Below, piece after piece: positions 33,878 through 43,562 of a stretch of DNA of 64,000 bases; positions within the stretch are counted from its first letter, which is position 1; each line of letters opens with the position of its first letter. The notes beneath the pieces are model-generated. The model saw only the letters and a list, made by a program, of their open reading frames with translations. It was not told the DNA's origin and ran no database searches. The position numbers and the translations under genes were made by a program. This DNA comes from Roseomonas sp. KE2513 (GTDB taxonomy: Bacteria; Pseudomonadota; Alphaproteobacteria; Acetobacterales; Acetobacteraceae): NCBI RefSeq assembly GCF_016107305.1, contig NZ_RCVR01000005.1, positions 62,001-126,000 on the forward strand, in the 5' to 3' direction.

Positions 33878-35223
33878 GACCCCGCCCGCTCGGCCACGCA
33901 CTCGCGCAGCGCCTCGCCAAGGCGGTCCATCCCCTCGTTCACCAGGGCATCGGAGGTCGTCAGCGGGCAGAGGAAGCGGATGACATTCCCCCGCACGCCG
34001 CAGGAGAGCAGCACCAGCCCCTTTTCGGCCGCGCGCGCCACCAGCGCCCGCGTCAGGTCCGGGTCGGGCTTATCGGCATCGCCGTCGGCCACCAGCTCCA
34101 TCGCCACCATCGCGCCCACCGCGCGGATGTCACCGATCACGCCGCGCAGCGAATTGCCCGTCTGCAGCTCCTTGATCCGCCGCACCAGCAGGTCGCCGAT
34201 CTCGTCCGCCCGCTGGCAGAGGTTCTCCTCCTCGATCACGTCCAGCACCGCGTTCCCCGCCGCGCAGCCAAGCGGCGAGCCGCCATAGGTGCCGCCCAGC
34301 CCGCCCGGATGCGGGCTGTCCATGATCGAGGCCGTGCCCGACACCGCGGAAAGCGGGAACCCGCCCGCCAGCGACTTCGCCATCGTGACGAGGTCCGCCT
34401 TCACCCCCGTATGCTCGAGGGCGAACATCTTTCCGGTGCGCGCGAAGCCCGTCTGCACCTCGTCCGCGATCAGCAGGATGCCGTGCTTGTCGCAGATGGC
34501 GCGCAGCCCCTGCATCAGCTCTGGCTGCGCCTGGTAGAACCCGCCCTCGCCCTGTACCGGCTCGATGATCATGGCCGCGATCCGCGCGGGGTCGATATCC
34601 GCCTTGAACAGCGTCTCGATCGCCTCCAGCGTCGCCGCCACCTCCTTGCCGTGATAGGCGACAGGGAAGGGCAGGTGGTAGATGTCGGCCGGCATCGGCC
34701 CGAACCCCACCTTGTAGGGCACCACCTTCCCCGTCAGGGCCATGCCCAGCAGCGTCCGCCCGTGGAAGGCGCCCGAGAAGGCGATCACCCCCGGCCGCCC
34801 GGTATGGGCGCGCGCGATCTTCACCGCGTTCTCCACCGCCTCGGCGCCCGTGGTCAGGAACACCGTCTTGGCAGGCCCCCGCACCGGCGCGATGGCGTTC
34901 AGCCGCTCCGCCAGCCGGATGTAGCTCTCATAGGGCGTCACCTGGATGCAGGTATGGGAGAAGTTCTCCAGCTGCGCCTGCACCGCCGCCTTGACCTTCG
35001 GGTGCAGGTGCCCGGTGTTGAGCACCGCGATCCCGCCGCCGAAGTCGATGTAGCGCTTGCCCTCGACATCCGTGATCTCGGAACCCGCGGCCTTGGCCGC
35101 GAACACCGGCAGGGCGGTCGCCAGCCCACGCGGCACCGCCGCCTCCTTCCGCGCCTGGAGGGTCGCGTTGCGCAGCCCCTCCTCGATCGGCGCGGTGGTC
35201 TCGCCGGTGATCGTGGTGCCCAT
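33874..35223 (-). CDS. gabT: 4-aminobutyrate--2-oxoglutarate transaminase
   Basis: PLP-dependent class III aminotransferase of 449 residues. ATG 35223 has CAGGGGAG upstream; the longer frame to 35349 is Gly-rich non-family sequence. Key features: FLTTGAEAVENAVKIAR, FSGAFHGRTLLGMALTGK, MIIEPVQGEGGFY, LIADEVQTGFARTGKMFA with the PLP-binding Asp, and the Lys-containing AKSLAGGFPLSAVSG. This is the GabT pattern. Converts GABA to succinate semialdehyde; an aldehyde dehydrogenase of the succinate-semialdehyde type lies on the opposite strand about 1.7 kb away. Confidence 0.94.
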   Translation of the reverse strand: MGTTITGETTAPIEEGLRNATLQARKEAAVPRGLATALPVFAAKAAGSEITDVEGKRYIDFGGGIAVLNTGHLHPKVKAAVQAQLENFSHTCIQVTPYESYIRLAERLNAIAPVRGPAKTVFLTTGAEAVENAVKIARAHTGRPGVIAFSGAFHGRTLLGMALTGKVVPYKVGFGPMPADIYHLPFPVAYHGKEVAATLEAIETLFKADIDPARIAAMIIEPVQGEGGFYQAQPELMQGLRAICDKHGILLIADEVQTGFARTGKMFALEHTGVKADLVTMAKSLAGGFPLSAVSGTASIMDSPHPGGLGGTYGGSPLGCAAGNAVLDVIEEENLCQRADEIGDLLVRRIKELQTGNSLRGVIGDIRAVGAMVAMELVADGDADKPDPDLTRALVARAAEKGLVLLSCGVRGNVIRFLCPLTTSDALVNEGMDRLGEALRECVAERAGS

Positions 35224-35411
35224 GCCGAAGCTCCCCTGAGAAAGGTTCGCGCTGCCGAAACGCGCGCTGCCAGCCCCGAAATTGCGCCCAGCCGCGCCCG
35301 GCGGCAAGGCACGGCCAAACCCCGTCCCACCCCCGTGAACACCCCCCACCCTTGCGAGCCCGCCCCGCCGCGCGCAACTTGCGCCGCCTTCAAAGGGGGA
35401 GTCCGCGTCTC

Positions 35412-36950
35412 GTGAATGGTGCCCACAGTCTCGTCCACACGCTGCTGAAGTCCGGTGTGGACACCTGCTTCGCCAATCCCGGCACCAGCGAGATGCATTT
35501 CGTCGCCGCCCTGGACCAGATCCCGGGCATGCGCTGCGTCCTCGGCCTGCACGAGAACGTCGTCACCGGCATGGCCGACGGCTACTTCCGAATCGCGGGA
35601 AAGCCCGCCTGCACCCTGCTGCACTGCGGCCCCGGCCTCGCGAACGGCCTCGCCAACCTCCACAACGCCCGCCGCGCCCGCTCCGGCATCGTCAACATCG
35701 TCGGCGACCAGGCCACCTACCACCGCCCCTTCGACGCACCGCTGACCGCGGACACGGAGGGCTGGGCCCGCCCCGTCTCCGCCTGGGTCCGCACCACCAC
35801 CGCCAGCGCCGATGTCGGCCGCGACGCCGCGGTGGCGGTCCAGGCCGCCCGCACCGCGCCGGGCGGCATCGCCACCCTCATCCTCCCCTCCGACGCCTCC
35901 TGGGACGAGGGCGGCATCCCCGCCGATCCCCTCCCGGTCCCGGCCCCCACCGCGCCCGACCCGCACGCCGTCCGCCAGGCTGCCCGCATCCTGCGGGAGG
36001 GGCGCAACGTCCTCCTCCTCCTCGGCGGCCCCGCCGTCCACGAGGCGGCGCAGCACCAGGCGAACCGCATCCTCCAGGCCACCGGCGCCCGCGCGCTCGC
36101 CGAGCAGTCCAACGCCCGCGTCGCCCGCGGCCGTGGCCGAATGCAGCTCGAGCGCGTGCCCTACGTCGCCGAGATCGCCATCAAGGCGCTGGCGGAGTTC
36201 GAGCACATCATCCTCGTGAACGCGAAGGCCCCGGTCGGCTTCTTCGCCTATCCCGGCAAGCCCTCCCACCACTACCCGCCCACCGCCGAGGTCCACGTCC
36301 TCACCCGCTTCGAGGGCGACGCGCTCGCCGCCCTCACGGCGCTCGCGGACGAACTCGGCGCCCCCGAGGCCGCCATCCCCGACCCCGGCCCGCGCCCCGA
36401 GCCCGGCCGCGGCGCCCCCACGCCCGAGGGCCTCGCCCGCACCATCGCCGCCCTCATCCCGGAGGGCGCGATCGTCGCGGACGAGAGCGTCTCCTTCGGC
36501 CGCGGCTTCTACGCCGAGACCCACGCCGCCCCGCCGCATGACTGGATCCACCTCACCGGCGGCGCCATCGGAGACGGCATGCCCATCGCGACCGGCGCCG
36601 CCATCGCCGGCGCCGGCCGCCGCGTGGTGAACATCCAGGCCGACGGCTCCGCCATGTACACCGTCCAGTCCCTATGGACTCAGGCGCGCGAGAAACTGCC
36701 GGTGACGACGATCCTTCTATCGAACCGCAAGTACCAGATCCTCATCGGCGAGTACGCGGGCGTCGGCGCCAATCCCGGCCCCACCGCCATGAACATGCTC
36801 GACCTCGGCAACCCCGACCTCGACTGGGTGCGGATCGCGAACGGCATGGGCGTGGAAGCCGCCCAGGCCACCACCCTCGAAGCCGTCGCCGACCTCCTCT
36901 CCCAGAGCACGTCGCGCAACGGCCCCTTCCTCATCGAACTCGTCATCTAG
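35412..36950 (+). CDS. Thiamine-diphosphate-dependent enzyme, benzoylformate-decarboxylase/acetolactate-synthase-like
   Basis: A 512-residue ThDP enzyme from GTG 35412 with AAAGGGGGAG about 10 nt upstream. Catalytic Glu48 sits in [13 protein letters not shown]. The C-terminal cofactor site reads [15 protein letters not shown] and LSNRKYQIL, with Ala in place of the first Gly of the usual GDG. No regulatory-subunit gene is present, so a decarboxylase or lyase role is more likely than valine/isoleucine synthesis. The aldehyde dehydrogenase gene follows by 14 nt, repeating the enzyme pairing seen at 6482-9684. Confidence 0.88.
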   Translation: MNGAHSLVHTLLKSGVDTCFANPGTSEMHFVAALDQIPGMRCVLGLHENVVTGMADGYFRIAGKPACTLLHCGPGLANGLANLHNARRARSGIVNIVGDQATYHRPFDAPLTADTEGWARPVSAWVRTTTASADVGRDAAVAVQAARTAPGGIATLILPSDASWDEGGIPADPLPVPAPTAPDPHAVRQAARILREGRNVLLLLGGPAVHEAAQHQANRILQATGARALAEQSNARVARGRGRMQLERVPYVAEIAIKALAEFEHIILVNAKAPVGFFAYPGKPSHHYPPTAEVHVLTRFEGDALAALTALADELGAPEAAIPDPGPRPEPGRGAPTPEGLARTIAALIPEGAIVADESVSFGRGFYAETHAAPPHDWIHLTGGAIGDGMPIATGAAIAGAGRRVVNIQADGSAMYTVQSLWTQAREKLPVTTILLSNRKYQILIGEYAGVGANPGPTAMNMLDLGNPDLDWVRIANGMGVEAAQATTLEAVADLLSQSTSRNGPFLIELVI

Positions 36951-36964
36951 ACGGAGGCAACGCC

Positions 36965-38404
36965 ATGTCCGCTTACCCCAAGGTTCAGCTCCACATCGAC
37001 GGCGAGTGGCGCGACGCCCGCTCCGGCAAGACCCTCGAGATCATCAACCCCGCCACCGAGGAGGTGATCGGCACCGTCGCCCACGCCGAGATCCCCGACC
37101 TCGACGAGGCGCTGGCCGCCGCCGAGCGCGGCTTCGCGGTGTGGCGCAAGGTCTCGCCCTATGAGCGCAGCAAGCTCATGCGCAAGGCCGCCGACCTCCT
37201 CCGCAGCCGCGCGGACGCCATCGCCACCATGATGACCGCCGAGCAGGGCAAGCCGCTGCCGGAGGCGAAGATGGAAGTCCTCGCCGGCGCCGACATCATC
37301 GACTGGTTCGCCGAAGAGGGCCGCCGCGCCTATGGCCGCGTCATTCCCGCCCGCGCGGAGGGCGTGTACCAGCTCTCACTCCGTGAACCGGTGGGCCCCG
37401 TCGCCGCCTTCACGCCCTGGAACTTCCCGATCAACCAGGTCGTCCGCAAGCTCTCCGCCGCACTGACCACCGGCTGCTCCATCATCGTCAAGGCGCCCGA
37501 GGAAACCCCGGCCTCGCCCGCCGAGCTGATCCGCGCCTTCGTCGATGCCGGCGTGCCGAAGGGCGTCATCGGCCTCGTCTACGGCGTTCCCTCCGAGATC
37601 AGCGCCTACCTCATCCCGCACCCGGTCATCCGCAAGATCACCTTCACCGGCTCCACCCCGGTCGGGAAGATGCTCGCGGGCCTCGCGGGCCAGCACATGA
37701 AGCGCGCCACGATGGAGCTCGGCGGCCACGCGCCGGCCATCGTCTTCGACGACGCCGACGTGCAGAAGGCCGCGAAAACCCTCGCGGCGGCGAAGTTCCG
37801 CAACGCCGGCCAGGTCTGCGTCTCCCCCACGCGCTTCCTCATCCAGGAGCGCTCCTTCGACGAGTTCCTCGAGACCTTCACCACGGCCGCCAAGTCCATC
37901 AAGGTCGGCCCCGGCACCGAGGCCGGCGTCGCCATGGGCCCGCTCGCGAACGAGCGGCGCATCCCCGCCATCGAGGCGCTGGTGCAGGACGCCGTCGGGC
38001 GCGGCGCGAAGCTCCAGACCGGCGGCAAGCGCATCGGCAACAAGGGCTACTTCTACGAGCCGACCGTCATCTCCGAACTGCCCCTCGACTCCCGCGCGAT
38101 GAACGAGGAGCCCTTCGGCCCGCTCGCCTTGGTGAACCGCTTCTCCGACCTCGACGAGGTGGTGGAGGAAGCCAACCGCCTTCCCTTCGGCCTCGCCTCC
38201 TACGCCTTCACCGGCTCGGCCGGCACCGCGCAGGCCCTCGGCGCCCGCGTGGAAACAGGCATGATGACCATCAATCACCTCGGCCTCGCCCTCCCCGAAG
38301 TCCCCTTCGGCGGCGTGAAGGACAGCGGCTACGGCTCGGAGGGCGGCTCCGAGGCCATCGAGGCCTACCTGGTGACGAAGTTCGTCACCCAGACCGGCAT
38401 CTGA
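36965..38404 (+). CDS. NAD(P)-dependent aldehyde dehydrogenase, succinate-semialdehyde type
   Basis: A 479-residue ALDH (ATG 36965, CGGAGGCAACGCC upstream). Asn153 (TPWNFPINQ), Glu251 (MELGGHAP) and Cys285 (GQVCVSPTR) form the catalytic set. The TPWNFP, GQVC-x-SP and [19 protein letters not shown] stretches are typical of GabD and related semialdehyde dehydrogenases. It is cotranscribed with the ThDP enzyme and a class II aldolase; with gabT on the other strand, a role in GABA/semialdehyde breakdown is plausible. The ThDP partner suggests the aldehyde may instead come from a 2-oxo acid. Confidence 0.92.
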   Translation: MSAYPKVQLHIDGEWRDARSGKTLEIINPATEEVIGTVAHAEIPDLDEALAAAERGFAVWRKVSPYERSKLMRKAADLLRSRADAIATMMTAEQGKPLPEAKMEVLAGADIIDWFAEEGRRAYGRVIPARAEGVYQLSLREPVGPVAAFTPWNFPINQVVRKLSAALTTGCSIIVKAPEETPASPAELIRAFVDAGVPKGVIGLVYGVPSEISAYLIPHPVIRKITFTGSTPVGKMLAGLAGQHMKRATMELGGHAPAIVFDDADVQKAAKTLAAAKFRNAGQVCVSPTRFLIQERSFDEFLETFTTAAKSIKVGPGTEAGVAMGPLANERRIPAIEALVQDAVGRGAKLQTGGKRIGNKGYFYEPTVISELPLDSRAMNEEPFGPLALVNRFSDLDEVVEEANRLPFGLASYAFTGSAGTAQALGARVETGMMTINHLGLALPEVPFGGVKDSGYGSEGGSEAIEAYLVTKFVTQTGI

Positions 38405-38426
38405 ACCGGGAAGGGGAGGGGGGGCG

Positions 38427-39149
38427 ATGACCGACCGCACGCTGGACGCCCTGCTGGCGGACCTCGTCATCGCTAACCGCATCCTCGCGCATGAGGGCGT
38501 GCTCGACGACTTCGGGCACGTCTCCGCGCGCGACCCGCACGATCCCTCCCGCTTTTGGCTCAGCGCCTCCCGCAGCCCCGAGCTCGTCTCCCGCGCTGAC
38601 CTCATCCGCTTCGACCTCGACGCGAAGCCCGAGGACCTCGGCGGGCGCCGCCCCTACCTGGAAACCATCGTCCACGCCCGCCTCTACGCCGCGCGCCCGG
38701 ACGTGCAGGCGATCGTCCACCACCACGCCCGCACGGTGCTGCCCTTCACGATCACGAAGCGGCCGCTCCGCCCCGTCTTCCACCTCGCCGCCGTACTGGG
38801 TGAATCGGTGCCCGTCTGGGACAGCGTCCCCGAATTCGGCGACACCGCCATGATCATCGGCGACGCTGCCGTCGCCGACAGCCACGCCCGAGCCATGGGA
38901 AGCGGCAACAGCGTGCTGCTGCGCGGCCACGGCGCCACCAACGCGGAAGTCAGCCTCGCCGCCGTCGTCTTCGTCGCCATCACGCTGCGCGACAACGCCG
39001 AGGTCCAGGCCGCCGCCGAGGCCATGGGGGAAGTCCAGTACCTCTCCCCCGGCGAGATCGCGCTGACCGCGAGGATGCAGATGGGCGAGCGCCCGCTCTC
39101 CCGCTCCTGGGAGTACCGCCGCGCGCGAGCCGGCTTCGGCGGGATCTAG
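38427..39149 (+). CDS. Class II aldolase/adducin family protein
   Basis: A 240-residue protein of the zinc-dependent class II aldolase/epimerase family. ANRILAHEGVLDDFGHVSARDP near the start and IVHHHARTVLPFTI with the HxH metal motif are visible, and LLRGHGATNAE holds the third His. ATG 38427 has GGGGAGGGGG upstream. It may cleave or decarboxylate a hydroxy-acid product of the same small operon. Its TAG shares CTAG with the convergent DUF1622 gene. Confidence 0.92.
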   Translation: MTDRTLDALLADLVIANRILAHEGVLDDFGHVSARDPHDPSRFWLSASRSPELVSRADLIRFDLDAKPEDLGGRRPYLETIVHARLYAARPDVQAIVHHHARTVLPFTITKRPLRPVFHLAAVLGESVPVWDSVPEFGDTAMIIGDAAVADSHARAMGSGNSVLLRGHGATNAEVSLAAVVFVAITLRDNAEVQAAAEAMGEVQYLSPGEIALTARMQMGERPLSRSWEYRRARAGFGGI

Positions 39150-39538
39150 GAAGGGGCCGCGGCGGCCCCGGGCCGCTCCGTCACCGCATCTCCGCGCCGT
39201 CGCCGCTCCGCCTCGTCCGCGATCTCGCGCTGCAGGAAGAAGTTCAGCAGCGTCCGAAGCGCCGCGATGGCGGCAAGCTTGCCGATCTCATCCCAGCCCG
39301 GCGCGATCGCGGTGCGCAGGATGTCCGCCGCCAGCGCAAATTCCAGCGCCACGGCCAGCCAGCGTGCCAGCCGCAGCCGCACGCTCTCCTTCTCCGCGTC
39401 CGGCAGCGCCGGCCGGGCGAGGAACACGCGCAATGCACGCCAAGTCGCCTCCAGCGAAGCGATCGCGATGATGAGCGCCGCCGCCCCCTCGACGCCCAGG
39501 GCAACCCAGGCCGTCCAGGTCTTGAAAAGCTCCTCCAC
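39146..39538 (-). CDS. DUF1622 membrane protein
   Basis: A 130-residue inner-membrane protein. GTG 39538 (MEELFKTWTAWVALGVEG) is the sensible start; the frame runs much further upstream but only as Gly/Ala-rich sequence antisense to truA. The family pattern is clear: hydrophobic WVALGVEGAAALIIAIASL, RLRLARWLAVALEFALAADILRTAIAPGWDEIGKLAAIAALRT and the end NFFLQREIADE. Function unknown. Its stop overlaps that of the aldolase gene on the other strand by four bases. Confidence 0.88.
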   Translation of the reverse strand: MEELFKTWTAWVALGVEGAAALIIAIASLEATWRALRVFLARPALPDAEKESVRLRLARWLAVALEFALAADILRTAIAPGWDEIGKLAAIAALRTLLNFFLQREIADEAERRRRGDAVTERPGAAAAPS

Positions 39539-39606
39539 GCCGCCCCGCCTCCTCGCCGAAGAGGTGAACGGCACCCTGGTCTCCGCGTTGCTGCGCCCGA
39601 GACGCC

Positions 39607-40371
39607 CTAGGCGCTCCACTCCAACCCGGGCTCGTACCTTACCCCCACGAAGCAAAGCCCCTCGGCCGGCGCCGTCTGCCCCGCCTTCCGCCGGTCCCGC
39701 CCCTCCAGCACCTGCCGGGGCCAGGAAACCGGCCGCTGCCCCCAGCCCACCTTCGCCAGCGTGCCCACGAGGTTCCGCACCTGATGATGCAGGAAGGACC
39801 GCGCCTCCACCCGCACCACGATCTCCTTCCCCTCGCGCGACACATCCAGCCGGTCGAGCGTCCGCATCGCGTGCTTCGCCTGGCAAGTCGCGGCGCGAAA
39901 GGCCGAGAAATCATGGTGCCCGAGCAGCCCCTGCGCGGCTTCGTGCATCGCCGCCGCATCCAGCGGCGCCGGCACGTGCCAGACCCGCCCCTCCTCCAGC
40001 GCCGGCCGCGCCCGCCGGTTGAGGATGCGGTAGCGATAGCTGCGGTGCACCGCCGAGAACCGCGCGCTCCACTCCGGCCCCGGCCGCGCGACCGCCAGCA
40101 CGGAAACCCGGTGCGGCCGCGTCCGCGCGTTCAGCGCCTCCCGCACCCGCTCCCCCGGCAGGTCGGCGGAAAGGTCGATCTGGGCGACCTGCCCCTCCGC
40201 ATGCACCCCGGAATCCGTCCGCCCCGCAGCACCCACCTCCGGCACCACGCCGCCGTTGAGGAAGGCGCCCGCCTCCTCCAGCACGCCCTGAACCGAAACC
40301 CCCTCCGCCTGCCGCTGCCAGCCGACGAAGCCCGCCCCGTCATACTCCACCAGCAGGGCGTAGCGCGGCAT
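39607..40371 (-). CDS. truA: tRNA pseudouridine(38-40) synthase TruA
   Basis: Makes pseudouridine at positions 38-40 of tRNA anticodon arms. 254 residues from ATG 40371 (MPRYALLVEYDGAGFVGWQRQ). The catalytic Asp is in AAGRTDSGVHAEGQVAQID, with RSYRYRILNRRARPAL and SFLHHQVRNLVGTLAKVG following. Normal family length. Follows fmt by 13 nt in a def-fmt-truA run. Confidence 0.96.
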   Translation of the reverse strand: MPRYALLVEYDGAGFVGWQRQAEGVSVQGVLEEAGAFLNGGVVPEVGAAGRTDSGVHAEGQVAQIDLSADLPGERVREALNARTRPHRVSVLAVARPGPEWSARFSAVHRSYRYRILNRRARPALEEGRVWHVPAPLDAAAMHEAAQGLLGHHDFSAFRAATCQAKHAMRTLDRLDVSREGKEIVVRVEARSFLHHQVRNLVGTLAKVGWGQRPVSWPRQVLEGRDRRKAGQTAPAEGLCFVGVRYEPGLEWSA

Positions 40372-40384
40372 CCTGGCCCAGCCC

Positions 40385-41308
40385 CTAACCGAGCACCGTG
40401 CCGGCCGGCACGGCATGCCCGCGCAGGAAGGCGCCAGCTTCCATGGCCGCACGCCCGGCCTTCTGCACGCGGGTCAGCCGCAACGCCGTCCCGCCGCCGC
40501 AGGCCACCAGCAGCCGGTCATCCAGCACCGTACCCGGCGCCGCCTCCCGCCCCGCCGCCGGCTCGGCCGCGAGAACCCGCAGCACCTCGCCGCCCAGCGC
40601 CGTAAAGGCCCCCGGCCAGGGCGTCATCCCCCGCACCCGCCGGTCCAGTGCCACTGCCGTCTCCGACCAGTCGAGCCGACCGTCCTCCTTCCCGAGCTTC
40701 GGGGCGTAGGTCGCGCCCTCCTCAGGCTGCGGCACGGCGGGCGGGTCCTCCTCCAGCGCGCGCAGCACCAGCCGCGCGCCCATCTCCGAAAGCCGGTCGT
40801 GAACCTCCGCCGTCGTCTCCCGCGGCCCGATCGGCGTCGCCTCGCGCAGCAGCATCGGGCCCGTGTCCAGCGCCTCGTCCATCCGCATGATGGTGATGCC
40901 CGTCTCGACATCCCCCGCCAGCACCGCCGCGTGGATCGGCGCCGCCCCGCGCCAGCGCGGCAGCAGGCTCGCATGGATGTTCAGGCAGCCACGCCGGGGC
41001 GCATCGAGCATCGGCTTCGGCAGGATCAGCCCATAGGCGACCACCACTGCCGCATCGAGGCCGAGCCTCGTGAAGGCCTCGTGCTCCGCCACATCCCGCC
41101 GAACCCGCGCCGGCGTCCGCACCGGCAGCCCCATCTCGATCGCCGCCTGATGAACAGGGCAGGGGGTCTCCCGCTGCCCGCGCCCCGCGGGCCGCGGCGG
41201 CTGGGCATAGACGCAGGCCACCTCGTGCCCCGCCGCCACCAGAGCCCGCAGCGCCGGCACCGAGAAGGCCGGGCTCCCCATGAAGGCGAGCCGCAACGGG
41301 AGGGTCAC
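40385..41308 (-). CDS. fmt: Methionyl-tRNA formyltransferase
   Basis: Formylates initiator Met-tRNA. 307 residues. GTG 41308 overlaps the def stop (GTGA) and gives [23 protein letters not shown]. The catalytic region is seen: [42 protein letters not shown] (Asn, His) and the Asp-bearing [20 protein letters not shown]-terminal OB-like domain follows. Standard def-fmt neighbourhood. Confidence 0.97.
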   Translation of the reverse strand: MTLPLRLAFMGSPAFSVPALRALVAAGHEVACVYAQPPRPAGRGQRETPCPVHQAAIEMGLPVRTPARVRRDVAEHEAFTRLGLDAAVVVAYGLILPKPMLDAPRRGCLNIHASLLPRWRGAAPIHAAVLAGDVETGITIMRMDEALDTGPMLLREATPIGPRETTAEVHDRLSEMGARLVLRALEEDPPAVPQPEEGATYAPKLGKEDGRLDWSETAVALDRRVRGMTPWPGAFTALGGEVLRVLAAEPAAGREAAPGTVLDDRLLVACGGGTALRLTRVQKAGRAAMEAGAFLRGHAVPAGTVLG

Positions 41309-41838
41309 ATCGCCTCCCGCGACTTCAGCTTCTGCTCCTTCAAGAACTTCTTGATCAGCATGTTCCGCTTCAGCGGGCTCAGATGGTCGGTGAACATCAC
41401 CCCATCGAGGTGGTCGATCTCGTGCTGCAGGCAGGTGGCCAGCAGGTCATCCGCCTCCACCTCCTGGCGGGAGCCGTCCAGAGCCCGGTAGCGCACCTTC
41501 ACCCGCGCCGGCCGCTCCACATCCGCGTACTGTCCGGGCAGGGAAAGGCATCCCTCCTCCCGCACCGCCCGCTCCGTGCTCGCCGCCACGATCTCGGGGT
41601 TCACCAGCACCATCGGCGCCGGCGTCTCCTCCTTGGCGACATCCAGCACCACCAGCCGCAGCCCTTCGCCCACCTGCGGCGCGGCCAGCCCGATCCCCGG
41701 CGCCTTGTACATGGTCGAGAGCATCCGCGCCGCGAGGTCCGCCACCCGCGTGCCATCCGCCTCGGCCACTGGCCGGGCCTTGGCGCGCAGGATGGGCGCG
41801 GGGTGGAACAGGATGGGAAGGATCGGGGCGTCGGTCAT
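41305..41838 (-). CDS. def: Peptide deformylase
   Basis: Iron-dependent enzyme that removes the N-formyl group from nascent proteins. 177 residues from ATG 41838 ([21 protein letters not shown]). All three motifs are present: [19 protein letters not shown] and [11 protein letters not shown]. The longer frame to 41925 is not family-like. Coupled to fmt by GTGA. Confidence 0.96.
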   Translation of the reverse strand: MTDAPILPILFHPAPILRAKARPVAEADGTRVADLAARMLSTMYKAPGIGLAAPQVGEGLRLVVLDVAKEETPAPMVLVNPEIVAASTERAVREEGCLSLPGQYADVERPARVKVRYRALDGSRQEVEADDLLATCLQHEIDHLDGVMFTDHLSPLKRNMLIKKFLKEQKLKSREAM

Positions 41839-41959
41839 GGCTGTGTCGCGCATGTAGGGCAGAACCCGCCCCGGCGGAATGCCGCCCCCGGCCGAACCGC
41901 TTCCCGGCAGGGCGACCCCCGCCACCCGTCCGCACCTCTCCGCCTTGTAACCCCTGCCC

Positions 41960-41987
41960 TTGCAACGCTCGCCCGGCCTGACAATAT
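41960..41987 (+). promoter_or_regulatory. Candidate promoter of the Hsp20 gene
   Basis: TTGCAA (41960-41965) and CAATAT (41982-41987) are separated by 16 bp, 69 nt upstream of the Hsp20 start. The -35 reads CTTGCAA, like heat-shock-sigma sites, but the -10 is not a clear match to the RpoH form, so the sigma factor is undecided. Confidence 0.4.
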
Positions 41988-42055
41988 CAGGCTCGTGGGC
42001 GGTGCCTCCTCAAGGGCCGCGCCGCGTGGCCTCGCTTCCCCAAGGATGCCGCAAC

Positions 42056-42493
42056 ATGTCGCGTTCGCCGGTCTTCGGATCGCCGCTTTTCCTCGGCTTC
42101 GACCACCTCGAGCAGATGCTCGACCGCGTGCAGAAGACCGCCGACGGCTATCCCCCCTACAACATCGAGCAAACCGCGGCCGACCGCCTGCGAATCACCC
42201 TCGCCGTCGCCGGCTTCGCCATGGACGACCTCCAGATCACCCAGGAGGACAACCAGTTGGTGATCCGCGGCCGCCAGAAGGAGGACGCGGAGGACCGCAT
42301 CTTCCTCCACCGCGGCATCGCCGGCCGCCAGTTCCAGCGCGCCTTCGTCATCGCCGAGGGGATCGAGATCGAGGGCGCCTGGCTCGACAACGGCCTCCTG
42401 CACGTCGAGCTGCGCCGCCCCCAGCCCGAGGTCCGGGTCCGGACCATCCAGATCAACGGCAGAACCCGCCCCCTCGTGGACGGCCAAGCCTAG
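42056..42493 (+). CDS. Small heat-shock protein Hsp20 (IbpA-like)
   Basis: A 145-residue alpha-crystallin-domain chaperone that holds unfolding proteins. ATG 42056 with CAAGGA upstream gives MSRSPVFGSPLFLGFDHLEQML. The core runs from YPPYNIEQTAADRLRITLAVAGF to GLLHVELRRPQPE; the N-x-x-LxIxG region ITQEDNQLVIRGRQ and the conserved FLHRGIAGRQFQRAFVIAEGIEI are typical of the alphaproteobacterial class. It is followed by a DUF1150 gene, a common pairing. Confidence 0.95.
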   Translation: MSRSPVFGSPLFLGFDHLEQMLDRVQKTADGYPPYNIEQTAADRLRITLAVAGFAMDDLQITQEDNQLVIRGRQKEDAEDRIFLHRGIAGRQFQRAFVIAEGIEIEGAWLDNGLLHVELRRPQPEVRVRTIQINGRTRPLVDGQA

Positions 42494-42586
42494 ATCCTTC
42501 CCCGTCCGAAACGCTCTGCCGAACCGGGGGGCCTGAAGGACGTTATAGGCTCGCAGGCCATCCCGGCTGCGGGCGAGGAGAACATC

Positions 42587-42808
42587 ATGCAGCCCAACAC
42601 CGAAATCAGCCTTCGTGACCTGACCCCCCTCGACTGGGCCCGCTTCGGCGCCCAGGAGATGGCCTATATCCGTCCGGTGACCGTCAACGGCACCCAGGCG
42701 GTGGCCATCCACGCGGCCGACGGCACCCCCATCGGCGCCGCCCCGAACGAGGCCCTGGCCATCGCCGCCATCCTCCAGCACGAGATGGCGCCCGTCCTCG
42801 TCCACTGA
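42587..42808 (+). CDS. DUF1150 protein
   Basis: A 73-residue protein that matches the DUF1150 pattern (LTPLDWARFGAQEMAYIRPV and NEALAIAAILQHEMAPVLVH). ATG 42587 lies behind a GCGAGGAGA ribosome site. The family is found next to Hsp20 genes in alphaproteobacteria; its function is unknown. About 90 bp separate it from Hsp20, and a strong terminator follows. Confidence 0.92.
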   Translation: MQPNTEISLRDLTPLDWARFGAQEMAYIRPVTVNGTQAVAIHAADGTPIGAAPNEALAIAAILQHEMAPVLVH

Positions 42809-42826
42809 GAGCCGGGCCGGGATCCC

Positions 42827-42864
42827 GAAAAGGGAAGGGGAGGCCATCCGGCCTCCCCCTTTTC
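42827..42864. terminator. Bidirectional terminator between DUF1150 and hpf
   Basis: A 9-bp perfect stem GGGGAGGCC/GGCCTCCCC (42837-42845 and 42850-42858) with an ATCC loop. It is flanked by AAAA (left) and CTTTT (right), so it can terminate both the DUF1150 transcript and the convergent hpf transcript. Confidence 0.85.
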
Positions 42865-42878
42865 AGCACGCGGCCGCT

Positions 42879-43490
42879 TCACGCCGTCTGGGGATCGATC
42901 CACCCCACATGCCCGTCCGCCCGGCGATAAACGACGTTCAGCACCCCGGTGCCCCGGTTGCGGAACATGAGCACCGTCTCCTGGGAAAGGTCGAGCCGCA
43001 TCACCGCCTCCGGCACCGTCAGCCGGCTGATCTCGGTCGGCGCCTCGGCCACCACGGCCCCGTTCGCGTAGCCGTCAGCCGTCACCGCCTCGCCTTCCGT
43101 GGACGCCGCCTCGGCACCTTCCTCCTCCGGCTCCTCGCGCAGCACCACCGCGCGCGCCAGTTCGGTCAGCGGGTCGCGCTCCTCGGCCATGCTCCGCGCG
43201 TGCTCGTTCACCCGGCGCCGGTAGCGCCGCAGCCGCTTGCCAATATGCGCTGCCGCATCTGCGAAGGCCCGGTGGGCGTCCACACCTTCCCCCTCTGCCC
43301 GCATATTCAGGCCGCGGCCCGCCCGCAGGTTGATGTCGCAGGCGAAGAAGGCTCGGTCCTTGCGGAAGGTCACATGGGCATCGAGGGCATGGTCGAAGTA
43401 CTTTCGGGTGACCGCCTCCAGCCCGTCCGTCACATGAGTCTTGAGTGCCTCGCCGGTCTCGACGCCCTTGCCGGCGACAGTGATCTGCAT
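42879..43490 (-). CDS. hpf: Ribosome hibernation-promoting factor, long form
   Basis: Stalls ribosomes as 100S dimers in starvation. 203 residues from ATG 43490 (MQITVAGKGVETGEALKTHV) with AAGGGAG upstream. N-terminal S30AE domain (about 1-100) with FACDINLRAGRGLNMRAEGEG; a charged linker; and a C-terminal dimerisation domain (SRLTVPEAVMRLDLSQETVLMFRN... GWIDP). This long form is usual in alphaproteobacteria. It follows rpoN by about 70 bp; ptsN, commonly next, is absent here. Confidence 0.95.
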   Translation of the reverse strand: MQITVAGKGVETGEALKTHVTDGLEAVTRKYFDHALDAHVTFRKDRAFFACDINLRAGRGLNMRAEGEGVDAHRAFADAAAHIGKRLRRYRRRVNEHARSMAEERDPLTELARAVVLREEPEEEGAEAASTEGEAVTADGYANGAVVAEAPTEISRLTVPEAVMRLDLSQETVLMFRNRGTGVLNVVYRRADGHVGWIDPQTA

Positions 43491-43562
43491 GGATCGGCTC
43501 CCTTGTCCTACTTGTAACATAAGTGACGTGAGACGGGCCGGGGCCGGTTTAAAGAGGACCGA

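Noticed and set aside
34938-36551. Long minus-strand open frame over the second ThDP enzyme
   Set aside because: Shadow frame, Gly/Ala-rich, no motifs, and it overlaps the real gabT N-terminus out of frame.
40396-40413. Perfect 18-bp palindrome CCGTGCCGGCCGGCACGG
   Set aside because: Lies in the coding end of fmt; in sequence so rich in GC such palindromes are expected. It might act as a hairpin before truA but nothing else supports this.
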